Shown here: piece by piece, positions 51,240-62,066 of the stretch
Numbering within the stretch: position 1 is the stretch's first letter
Layout: every line of letters starts with the position of its first letter
Assembly (NCBI GenBank): GCA_965112735.1
Contig: OZ218958.1
Location: 310,001 to 374,000, forward strand
Direction of reading: 5' to 3'
DNA: 64,000 nt
Origin: Phaeosaccion multiseriatum
Lineage: Eukaryota > Ochrophyta, other classes
Program-made: the position numbers and the translations under genes
Notes under the pieces: generated by a model
What the model was told of the DNA's origin: nothing
What the model saw: the letters and a program-made list of their open reading frames with translations, nothing else
The model's database searches: none

Positions 51240-53046
51240 ATGTCGCCGAGAGAGGGGACTATTATGACACCGCTCCAGCGGCAGCTCCAGCGCCTGCAAT
51301 GGAGGTGGGAAAAGAATCCTGTGAAATGGATTGTGGCAGCTACTGCCGTGCAAGCGCTGCACAGGTAATACGTACGATGGGTGGAAGTTTTGCAGTGCAT
51401 AGAGCCCCGTCTTCTTACGATTGCTCGTTTATTCTCCCCAGGGGCCGCGTGGGCAGGAAGGTGGCCAAGAAGCTGGGCCGCATCCGACAGATGCGACGAA
51501 GGGCAGAGAAGGCAACGCAAGTCGCGGAGGACTTGATCGCCGAAGGAGACTGGGACAAAGCACTCAGCTCCGCCAACACGGTGGGTGGATCGCCTTGCAC
51601 GGAGGCCCCAAGGGACGAAAATGGGGAGTTTGGGGTGTCGGAAACTCCTCAGACAGCGTTTCTTACGGATGCCTTCCTCTGCCTCCTATCCACGGCCGCT
51701 TTCGCCGACAGAATTCGCCCCACTCTTATCTCCGCCTTGCAATTCTTCCTTCGTTCTGAACTCAGGCAATCATGACGTATGACCCCACCTATATCCGTGC
51801 CTTTGGCGTGCGAGCTCGAGTGTATTACGAGCTCGGAAATCTGCCAGCAGTGGTCGAGGATTGCGGGGTGGTGCTAAACCATGAGCCAGAAAATGCCAAG
51901 GTGAGCAAGACATGCGGGACAATGATGCAGTGCTACAATACACAACAAACAACAAGCAGTCTTTGCATCTGGTGAGCGCGAGCAGTGATCGTACCACCCG
52001 GGACACCCAAATTTATGCGCCCAACATACACATCAGGCGCTCTGGCTCCGAGGACGCTCCTGGGCTCAAGCCTGTAACTGGAGAGAGTGCATTGATGACA
52101 TTAGCAGGGCCCTGCGGATACACGCATCAAACCCGGACTACTACCTGGTGCGGGGCAACGCCTTCCTCAAGACCAGAGACTACTCGGGGGCAATCTACGA
52201 CTTTGGAAAGATGCTTGAATTCTCGCCGGAGGAGGCGGCCGAGGACTATGTGCGAAGGGGCCTGGGGTACTGCTGCGTGCAGGTAAGAGAGAAAGGGGGG
52301 ACGGGAGGGGGTAGGGGTATGCCCTACTGCCCTGTTGTTCTCAGCAGGACCAGGTCTTGGCAGATATGAGAAGACTAAGGAACGCTCGAGGGTTTCTGTA
52401 CTTCCTTGTCATGCCCACAAGTTGTTGATCTACGCCGTGAATTCGCCCTCGGCCACCGTCGGCATCATTGCACCTACACCGTCGATCGATCCCGTAGCAT
52501 TCTGACCACAAATGCGTGTCACACACGTCCCATTTAGGACTGGACCTCTGCGATTGCTGACTTCAAGAAGGCCCACGAGTTGGAACCCAAACTTCCCGAG
52601 CCGCTCGTGCTGTGGGGCAGAGTAGAAGCGTGCCAGAGAGACTGGCGAGTGGCCAAGGAGTACTACAAGCAGGTGTGTAGAGGTGGACACATGCACACGC
52701 TAATACGAAGGCGAAAGAGAGCCAGCTCTCTCTCTCTCTCTCTCTCTGAATCAAAAGAGCAAGCAAAGTACGTCGCTCAACCTCAGAGCCCGTCCCTCCT
52801 TCCTTCCTTCCTTCCTTCGTGTCCGTCCACCACCATCCATCATAGGCTCTGAAGCTTGACGACGAATACGTGCCTGCGATCGAGGCCATGCAGGAGGCAA
52901 GCATTCCCCGAGTAGCGCTGCCCATGCTCACTGCCGAGGAATGCGCCCTCCTGGAGGAGTTCGACGGCCGCCACCAGTCTTCCTCACAGAAAGGAGGGCG
53001 TCTTGACAGTGGTCTTGCCGGGGAGGAGGGGAGCGGTCTTATTTAG
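51240..53046 (+). CDS. Tetratricopeptide-repeat protein
   Basis: Six exons phase exactly: 51240-51364, 51442-51580, 51766-51900, 52037-52282, 52538-52672 and 52846-53046, about 326 residues. The start ATG at 51240 gives MSPREGTIMTPLQRQLQRLQ; a second in-frame Met follows at 51264. A basic helical N-terminus (GRVGRKVAKKLGRIRQMRRR) precedes TPR units: DLIAEGDWDKALSSANTAIM, AFGVRARVYYELGNLPAVVE, YYLVRGNAFLKTRDYSGAIY, RRGLGYCCVQDWTSAIADFK and WGRVEACQRDWRVAKEYYKQ. TPR arrays are protein-binding scaffolds; the partner is unknown. The 3' part is acidic and ends GSGLI. It sits directly downstream of the retroelement remnant but looks intact. Confidence 0.8.
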
Positions 53047-53864
53047 CCCCCTTGACGACGCTGGGGCAGGCTGGGGCTGGGACCAGGCTGTGGGTCAGTT
53101 TCAGTTTCAAGTTCAGTGCATGCTCTCATAAAGTAGGCTGGATGTCGCGCAAACAAATCATCCGAGTATGTCAAAGGCTGCGGCGGACGGCTGCGCTTTT
53201 CCCTGGCGTACAATCAGCTCCGTCGCCACAGCTGCGGCTTTGAAGCGTGGCCTGCCTCCCTTGCCCCAGAGGAGATGTGCCGTCTCCTCCCCCAGCCGGC
53301 TTCCCTGCGGCACCTGCACCTACCCTGTCAAGACACCAGTTGTAAGCTTCGTAGCTCCAGCCACAGCAGGAGTCCGTCGAAGGCCTTCGTTCACGCGTCT
53401 GCCCTGTGGGAGGCCTCCGTGGGTATCGTGGGGAGGGCCCGTCCCCAGGGGGGCTTTGATAACCTCAGCGACTCAAGAGAGAAGGAAGAGGATGGACTTG
53501 AATTGGACGCACGTCTCCGTGGGGACACTCCGAGAGACTTGAGAGCGAGCCAATTTCTTTTGTATGACTACGTAGTATTATTATCCTGACACCCTATACC
53601 CTTTGGAAGGAGGATGCATGCCGGGATGGAGACATGAAACACACAAGACCCCCCCCTCCCCAGACGTCAAGCGGCGGTGGAAGGGGTCTAATTAAAACCG
53701 GAAGGGGCCTAATAAAATAAATAATGTAACAAAACAAGTGTTCTACCTCACTCACTCGACACACATTGATGACACTCGACAGTAGAAGGGCCTATACTTT
53801 GGCGACTAAATTAATAATTAAAAATGTCAAGCCTGAAAGACACACGGTGGGGGGGGGAATGATC
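53047..53864. other. Intergenic with an unassigned open frame
   Basis: After the TPR stop there are overlapping plus-strand open frames, 53168-53542 and 53275-53589. The latter frame extends upstream without ATG through YNQLRRHSCGFEAWPASLAP and MCRLLPQPASLRHLHLP, which has a leucine-rich-repeat flavour. No acceptor, start or homologue is clear, so it is left unassigned. It may be 3' UTR of the TPR gene. Confidence 0.3.
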
Positions 53865-54866
53865 TCGGCGATGAGGTCCGCGCCGCTGAGCGTGTCACCA
53901 TCCGCTACTGCCAGACTCGTCACCTTCCCGTCGACGGGACTGGTGACAAGGGCGCGAAGCGGGGGGGACGGGGGGCAGCGAGAGGACGCTGGCGTGAGAA
54001 TAAGCAACGAGGGGTGTGACAGACACGCTTCGACACAAGGACAGGAAAGGGGACATGAGTTTAATACCAAAATTCAAACTCAAAGCGGGACCAGAGGAGG
54101 CTTCCTCAACATATCTGCGCGACCTGTATCTGTTGCCGTGTTTAGCAACCTCTTCTCTTGCTTCTCTGTCACAATGCCAACCCATCCCAGCACACACACA
54201 CACACACACACACCCACGCACGCACGCACGCACGCACCTGCTCACCGACGTCTCCATCTTCTCCCACCGCCACCTTCACGCCCACCACCACTCCGGGCAT
54301 TGGGGCTCCCACTGACCCAATCCTCTGCGAGTGTCGTGTGCAGACAGATGTGCAGACAGGCGTAGGTAGGTACACAGGTATGGGCAGATGAGAGATCCAT
54401 GCAGTTGAGACATGGGAAGGAGGGTCAGGGGTGGAAGGGTGATAAGCGCCACCGGAGTGCTGGGGCAGATTGGGGTACAACCGTCCCAACCCCAAACAAC
54501 GAAAGAAAGTGCAGCCCCTTGGCGTTATCCTCTCTATCGCTACCTACTTCACTCACGCTGACATCGGCCTTGGGTCTGACAACGGTATCACCCGCAACGC
54601 TGTCGTCCTTCACCATCAGGATGCGATTTTGCCCGTTCATCGTGAACGACACCTGCGGGACAAGAGAGCAAAGAGCAGAGGCAGGCGGACCCAACGAGAG
54701 AAGGATAGAACACACACGCACACGCGCACACACACACAGACACACACAATGGTGAGTGTTTGAGTTACTGCAGGAGGAGTGTCCTTGCAGGCACGTTTTT
54801 ACGTTATCTCAGCACCTGTGGTACAGCAGGCGCAACAACGACGACGACAACAACAACAACAAAACC

Positions 54867-54942
<76 letters not shown>

Positions 54943-55212
54943 GGGGAGGGGCGAAGTCAGAGATGGGCCATTAAACCCGATTCAAGGGACACGAGGTCCG
55001 CTCTGCTCCACCTTTCCCCTTCCTCTCCCGATTCCCATACATCTCTCACGACAGACTGCCCCCGTCCCCGTCTCTCCCCAAACATGCCAGCCCGCCCACC
55101 CACCTCGTCTCAGCAGCATCTGGCAGGGGATATTGGGGGCAGCCTCCCTCATCTTGGCGAGCCGGTCCCACGGACACTCCTTCAGGAAGCGCATGGACAC
55201 GTCGAAGATCGG
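53865..55212 (-). pseudogene. Pyruvate carboxylase remnant
   Basis: Four blocks in correct order on the minus strand match the C-terminal part of pyruvate carboxylase. These are [20 protein letters not shown] plus [11 protein letters not shown] (55212-55105, carboxyltransferase start), MNGQNRILMVKDDSVAGD plus VVRPKADVS (about 54657-54554), VGAPMPGVVVGVKVAV (about 54312-54260) and TSPVDGKVTSLAVADGDTLS plus GADLIAEI (about 53951-53865). Acceptor and donor sites around the middle blocks survive. Several hundred residues of the carboxyltransferase domain are missing between the first two blocks, where only an (AAC)n repeat lies. The biotin site is damaged: EKMETS, the expected MKM region, is in a different frame from the preceding PMPG block with about a dozen residues lost. 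The enzyme would make oxaloacetate from pyruvate; this copy cannot. Confidence 0.65.
54851..54942. repeat. (AAC)n trinucleotide array
   Basis: About 30 AAC units, lying where the missing carboxyltransferase exons of the pyruvate carboxylase remnant would be expected. Confidence 0.9.
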
Positions 55213-55367
55213 GTGAGGTCGACAGAGGTCGGGCGCGGTTGAGGGAGGTCGAGCGAGGTCGAACGAGGTGGAGAGAGAGGGGGGGGATGTCGCGAATATC
55301 ATGCACAGATGCAGCATGCAGCTTTTCCTCCTGCTCACCTGTCCCCGAAGAGCATTTCCTTGCAGAG

Positions 55368-55398
<31 letters not shown>

Positions 55399-55617
55399 TG
55401 GGCCGCCCTCCATGTATGGGAAGCTCTCGCTCAGGCGTGGGGCTGAAGCAGCACCTTAGCGCCAGCTGTGCCATGCACTCCCATCTTGGGCTGAAGGGAA
55501 GGTGCGGGTGCACTTCAATGCCTGCTTCGCACAGCCGGCCATGATCCGAGTAGCTCCCCTCCTGCCCCACTTCTTGCCATGACAAGTCCGGCGCATTGGA
55601 TCGGACGCCTCGCTCTT
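55213..55617. other. Intergenic, no gene seen
   Basis: Contains degenerate GAGGTCGA-type short repeats (55216-55270) and a (CAG)n run (55368-55394). Earlier exons of pyruvate carboxylase are not found here. Confidence 0.4.
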
Positions 55618-56366
55618 TCATTCTCTCTGTGTCCGCGAGAGCGAGAACGTGCAAACCTCGCACTGCAGGGGGCTGTTGGAGTGCGCAATCTAGAGAGAAA
55701 GCGAACAACTCTCTCTCTACTCGGGGCTTCCTTTTCTCTCACGGTCTCTCCCTCCGGTGTTCGCCTTCCCGGCTTCTCCTGATGCCCCGACTCCTTGTCG
55801 ACGTAGGAAACGCTTTTAAAAGGAGATGGACCAAGGGAGAGGAGCAGTCAGCAGGTAAAACAAGACGTAAGTGGCCGAACACATTGATCCAGAACCCGCC
55901 ACAACTTCCGGCACTACATAGAACGAAACCCACCTCCAGCTTATCGTTCCTCTCTGCGACTCCTGGGTTACTACTGGACTGCTTCAAGTCCTTGGTGTTC
56001 ATCTCTGCCTTTTTCATGGTCCAGTTCATGATTCCATAGCCCGCCAGCAGCGGGATGCAGAAGTACACAAACCCCATCACCCGCTGACCCCGTGCAGAGA
56101 GAGGTATGCGGTAATTGTGAATACGGTGCTTCAGACGCTCATGCCTAGCGGTGAGACGGGAGGGGAGTAGTAGAGGCAGTAGCGCAGCCACACAGCCAGC
56201 AGAAGCGCCGAGGGGATAAGGGAGAGCGAGAGGGAGAGAAAAGCAGCGAGAGGGAGAGGGAGACAGACACAGAGAGAGAGGAGGGGTATTAGCACAAATA
56301 AGGATGAGGCGGGGGACACAAATCTTCTTACCCCAACGCCAGTCGATCCAATAAGTTCATGGTCAT
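55618..56366 (-). CDS. Small single-pass membrane protein, unknown
   Basis: Three exons phase as 56366-56332, 56144-55934 and 55689-55618, about 105 residues. The start MTMNLLDRLAL is followed by a basic segment (GHERLKHRIHNYRIPLSARG), one membrane helix (RVMGFVYFCIPLLAGYGIMN) and an amphipathic tail with WTMKKAEMNTKDLKQ. The last exon (IAHSNSPLQCEVC) ends at a TGA. The short basic N-terminus and single helix suggest a mitochondrial or organelle inner-membrane protein, but I cannot name a family. It is divergent from the EML-like gene, 228 bp away. Confidence 0.55.
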
Positions 56367-56594
56367 CTTGTCAGCAAGGTCGAGTTTGGTGAAGGGGGGT
56401 CGTCGCCAGAGTATGAACACCAACTGATGATCACCAACTGGTGTGGAAAACTGGAACTCATGCTGATCGGGTCGGGGGGGGCGCAGGTCACGTGAGACTC
56501 TCTTTGCGTGGCGGGCTGAGCTCTTCTGCTCTCCCCATGAACTCGTAGGGGAGAAAGATAGTGGGGAACAGGAGGGAGCGACAGGCGAACGTCC
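56367..56594. promoter_or_regulatory. Short divergent upstream region
   Basis: 228 bp between the start of the small membrane protein (-) and the start of the EML-like gene (+). It must hold both promoters. A GATGATCACCAACTGG word (about 56426-56441) resembles the dispersed GTATCACCAACTG word. Confidence 0.4.
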
Positions 56595-59500
56595 ATGGGG
56601 GCGCAACAATCGTTTCCCCGTGGCACGGGCGCCGCTAACGGCTCAAGAAGCAATCAAGACGGGGTTCTCCACAACATTGGCCCTTTGCTGAGGGAGACGC
56701 AGGTCTTCGCCAAATGTGAGTGGGAGACCAGCCACATGGGATTTCGCCGCTATGCATCCGTGCATTTTGCTGCATTTGTGGTATTAATCCTCCTCGCTTA
56801 TCCTGTTGACTTGTCCACGCCAGGGACGATACACGACGTTCGCCAGCTCTACAAACGCTTCAAAGGGCAGGTGTTTGGCTTTTCTCTGGTGGAGCCACAG
56901 TTTGAATGCGTCGTGAGCTTCAAGGAGGGCCTGGAGAAGGAAGTCGGTGTCTCGCTGCACGCGCTCTTCAACATCCTCGACAATGATAATGATGGCAGGA
57001 TCGACGGCCTGGAGTTGCTGGGCGGCCTTGCGCTGTGCTGCACGGGGTCCTTTGAGGAGAAGACGCGCCTGTGCTTTGAGCTTTACGACTTTAACCTGAA
57101 CGCCTCTCTGTCCCGGAGCGAGCTGGTCATGATGATGCAGAGCTCCGTGTGTGGTATGCTCGTGCTGACGGGGATGATGGAGGAGCACGAGCCCCCGTTA
57201 GAGTATTTTGAGATGCTGGCCGCAGAGGTAAGGAGAAGCGAAGCTGGTGCGGTCTTCAAGACGGTCAGGCGGGCGTGGCCGGATGACCCATTGGAATGAC
57301 GAAAATATGGCGCACCCCTCCTCAGGCTTCCAGGCCCGTTATGTGATTGACCTTCTCCTCATTTCCTTCGCCCCCCCCCCCCCCAACCTTTCTTCTCCCT
57401 CCCTTCCGTCCTCCCGTTGGCTTGTCACTGTAATGCAGGCTGTTAAGAAGGTGGGCAGCGCAGACCAGCAGTCCATCGGATACGAGGGCTTTGTGGACTG
57501 GGCTCGCTCCAACAGAGAGATGATGACTTGCCTGGAGAGGGTCAGTCAGGCCACTCGCATGCCTCACGAAGACACTGACAGGTATATGAGCCAAGGGGGG
57601 GGGGGGGGGGCAGGTGTTTTATTGCGCTGAAGTCGCTGCGCCTCACTCGTCGCTGAGCGCAAGTCTTGCGTGTACTGACGTGATCCACCCCTTCTCTTTT
57701 GAGCCTCGCAACCCTTCTGCTTCCTTGCTCACCCAACTGAACCCTCTCTCTTTAATCCTTTCGTGCCCGCCTTTGCCGATCCTTGGAACGGCTCCGTCAC
57801 CTGCTCCCGTGCTTCTCAGCGAGGACTGCGCAAGCGAGGCGAGCGAAGACGGTCCAGACAGCGACTTGGAGGCCGAGCTCAGGAGTGCGGGGAAGGAGCT
57901 GGAGCCAGACGCCAAGCTCGTGAATGCGCATTACGGTGGCGGTAGCAGCTACAAACAGCAGCAGGAACAGCAGCAGCAGCAGCGGCGGCGGCAGCGACTC
58001 GACGGCAGCGGCAGCGGGCAGCACCGGACCACGAAAGGTGCTCAACGCGAGAGCTTGGCCCCGTTCAGAGGCCCAGGAGGCGGCGGGGATGAGTTCATGG
58101 CGGTGAGGCCGTGGCTAGGAACCATTGTCGAGCCCACAGGATACGTGCCTGAAAAGAAGAATGCCGGGGAGGCTCCCGACAGTAACCTCCACTTGGCATG
58201 GGTGAACGGATATCGTGCCCAGGACTGCCGCAACAATGTGCTCTACCTCAACAGCTCGGAACCCCATATGGCGGGAGGAATCGTGTACCCAGCGGCGGCT
58301 TTGGGTATCGTGTATGACCCTGTGACCCACACGCAGCGCTACTACCAGGGCCACACAGATGACGTCATCTCCATCGCGATTCATCCGGATGGAGTCTTGG
58401 TGGCCACCGGACAAGTGGGAAAGACTCCAGCCATTCACGTGTGGGACAGCACATCCCTCGAATGCCAGGTGGGTGAGGGCCCTGCGAACAAAGCAATGAA
58501 TGTTTCCATTTGCTGATCGTCGAAGAGTGTACGGCTTTCTCCTCTCGTTTGCTGCTGCCGCCGCCGCCGCTCAAACCGAGCCTTGGGCCCTTCCCACCCC
58601 GCCGTCTCTCGCTTTGCTTCACCTCATTCAGGTCAGTATCAGCGGCTTCCATCGGCGAGGAGTGTCACTGCTGTGCTTCAGTCCGGACGGAGGGCGGTTG
58701 GCCAGCGTGGGTCTTGACAACGACCACTCTATCGCCATTCACGACTACTGGCGCTCGGGTAAGCTACTCGCCTCGGGAAAGGGTCACCCGAGGAAGCTTC
58801 TCGGTCTGGCCTTCAGTCCCGACGGAAAGACAATTGTTGCGGTCGGGGTCAAAGTTGTGCGCTTCTTTACTGTGGAAGGGCGGAGTCTCAAAGGCCGCAA
58901 TGCTACTGTCGGCCGCAAGGGCCAGATGCAGACCTTTCTGTGCGTGTGCTTCATCGGGAACGACGCTATTGTCGGCTGTGCCTCCGGTGAGCTGTACCGC
59001 TTCTCTGGGCAGAAGCTCGTGCAAGTGATACAGGCACACGGAGTCAAGGAAGCTGTACTTGCCATGGCACCCTCGCCGGCCACAGGCGGCATCATCACGG
59101 GAGGGAGGGACAACATGGTCCACACATTCGACAGCTCACTCAAAGCGGTGGGGCCATCCGTCGACCTGGCCGAGGACCTGGACGGGGACGGCAAGGCGGA
59201 CTATGAGAGCTGCTGTCCGTCGGTGGTGAGTGTGTGCGCAGGTCATCGAAAGCTGCTGGTGGGGACGCGAGGGAGTGAGATTTTCGAAGTCCAAATGCCC
59301 CAGGGGGTCACGGAGCAGCAGCCTCGAGTACGACGCTTGCTTGCAGGGCATTACGCGGGCGAGGTGTGGGGGCTCGATGCTCACCCCCACAAGGCCGAGT
59401 ACGCATCTGCGGGTGACGACAAGACCATCCGCCTGTGGAGCTTGCGCAGGAGGGACCAGATTCTCATGCGCGACTTGCCTGAAGCGGCTCGGACGGTGAC

Positions 59501-62029
59501 ATACTCCCCCGACGGTCGGTACCTGGCCCTGGGCATGAACAATGGGGCAGTTGCCGTGCTGAGGAGCAGCGATTTGGCGACGGTTTCGGCCTGGCGCCAC
59601 TGCAAACGAGCCGTGTCGGTGATACGCTATTCTCCGGATGGCTCCGTGTTGGCTGTGGGGGGGCACGACACCAACATTTATCTATACAGCATCGATCCGT
59701 CCATCGCCGGAGGAGGAGAGGAGCCGGGGGCGGGCGGAGGGGGCGAAGGAGGGAGGAGAGGCGGCGGACGCGGTGGTGCCGCCGAGACCCGGGGGGGTGG
59801 CGGAGCGGTGAGAGGCCGACACGTAGCTGCCCCCGGGGGGGGGTCGATGCTGGGCGGACGCGGCAGCAGGAGCGCAGGCGCAAGCCTTGGCGGTGGCGGG
59901 CACAAAGTGCCTGGTGTCAGGGGAAATTCAAAACGACGGGGGATGGGGGTGGGGGGCACTGCCAGAGTCGGAAGTGCGGGAGCAGGGCTGGGACGGGAGG
60001 CAGGCGGGGAGGGGACCAACACCAGGGGGGGCGCAAGGAAGGCGTTTGCTCGCCGCGCCGTCTGTCGCGGACACAGCAGCTACATTACGCACATGGACTT
60101 CTCCGCCGATGGCAAGGTGCTTCAGAGCAACTGTGGGGCCTACGAGCTCTTGTTTTGGGACACAGTGGGCAATCAGATTCGATCTGCCTCGTCGCTCAGA
60201 GATGTGCATTGGGCCTCGTGGACGTGCACCCTGGGTTGGCCCGTGCAAGGTGAGAAGAAGAGGAGAGGGGGGCGGCTCCGAGTCGAGGCCCCAAGGCAGG
60301 AGAGGACATGGGGAGGGGGTGCCGATCTCGAGAAAGCGCAGCACTGAACGAGCTTTCCGTCGTTTCGCATGTACTTCCACGAATGTGGGCGGCAACCTTT
60401 CCTTCCTTCCTTCCTTCCTTCCTTCCTTCCTTCCTTCCTTCCTTCCTTCCTTCCTTCCTTCCTTCCTTCCTACACCTCCTTCAATTACTTACCTGCTTAC
60501 ATGTGTTCTTTTATAGGTATTTGGCCCACTTGCTCGGATGGTACCGACATTAATGCCGTCGACAGAGACATCGCAGCGGTAAGTCAAGGAAAAGACGTCC
60601 GGAGCGCTCCAGCGTATATGTGAATGAGAGATCGAAGGGCAGTCCGTCTCGGAAACACTAACGGGGGGCATGGGGTTGATGGGAAGAAAGCATGCCTTCG
60701 CCCCATGAGATGACTTTACCTTGCCGAAGTACTGGGTCGGGCTTTTTTTGTTTTGACCCTCTTCCAGATAAGAGGGAGGAAGGGAAGCCTGACGAGACGA
60801 AACTGAAACTGGAACTCGCCCCACCTTGTTTTCCCGCCCCCTCTCGCCCACCCTCTCTCCACCGACGATGTGATTGGAATGCATCGCTACTGCATGGGAG
60901 CAGGGCGTACTCGCTACGGGAGACGACATGTCCGGAGTCAACCTCTTTCGATACCCATGCGCGAGCAAGGCGCCTCTGAAACTGTCATACAAGGGGCACA
61001 GCAGCCACGTCACCAACGTACGATTTAGCAGCGACCATCGCTTCCTCCTCTCCACGGGCGGGGGGGATCGGTGCGTCTTTCAGTGGAGGCATGAGTTGGA
61101 GGACTACGAGAGCACGGACGAGGAGGAGGGCGACGATGACGACGACGACGATGAGGAGGACGGAGAGGCTGGGCAACACAGCAACAAGGTAAGCGCGGGC
61201 GGGCCAGAAGAGTATGGCAGATGCAGATCGGTAGATAGTGTGATTTCCTCACCCACTCCAACGTGCTCACTGCTCACTGCTCACTGCGGGCAGCAGGTCA
61301 AAAGTGACGGGCTTTGACTGACCTTGCTGGCTGCAAGCCTGCCTCGACTCGACATCTTCTCTCTGCTTTATGCACACACATACCGCACTGGTCCTGCTTA
61401 CTTACTTTGCTTCGCTTGCCCACCCAAACAGCCAACAACTGCGTCGCCGCCGGACCTCCCTGCCTCCTCCCGCCCTTGGCTGGACCAGTCCGACTTGCTC
61501 CTTCTGGGGCACCAAGGAGGGGTGCGCGCGTCAAGCGGAGGCCCTGTTCAGTCGGCAAGGGGCGGCGGCGGGGATGAGTTCATGGCTTTCAAGCCGTGGG
61601 TCGGAGTCATCGTGGAGCCCACCGCCCACGCCCGTGGAGAGGGCTTACATAGTAAGTGGAGAGGGCTTGCTTCTCGCATTGGGCTGCTTTCTTCTCTTTT
61701 TCTTTCGAGCTTCACTAAACGCCTCGAAGAGCGTTGTGTGTTGTTGTGCGGAGGCGCCCTTGTGCTTTTGCTCCACCCCTTGCCCTCCCATTGATCTTCT
61801 TCGCCCCCTGTGCACTCTCCTCTTGTCTCCACCCCCTTCCACCCCGCCCCCCCCTCTACAGGCGGGAGCACTGACGTGGACCTGGAGCTGTCTTGGGTTT
61901 ACGGCTATCGCTCACAGGACTGCAGGAACAACCTCTTCTACTCCGCCGGACTGGACGTCGTGTACCACGCAGCGGCGTTAGGGGTGGTGTACAGGAAGGC
62001 AAGAGGCGAGCAGATCTTTCAGCAGGTAC

Positions 62030-62066
<37 letters not shown>

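Noticed and set aside
56716-56823. Apparent membrane helix (FAAFVVLILLAYPVD) near the N-terminus of the EML-like protein
   Set aside because: It lies in an intron: donor AAAT/GTGAGT at 56715-56716 and acceptor CCAG at 56823 are in phase and remove it.
60840-60903. Possible non-AG acceptor before CIATAWEQG in the EML-like gene
   Set aside because: A normal CAG at 60901-60903 gives phase 0 and the family spacing (VDR, five residues, then VLATGDD).
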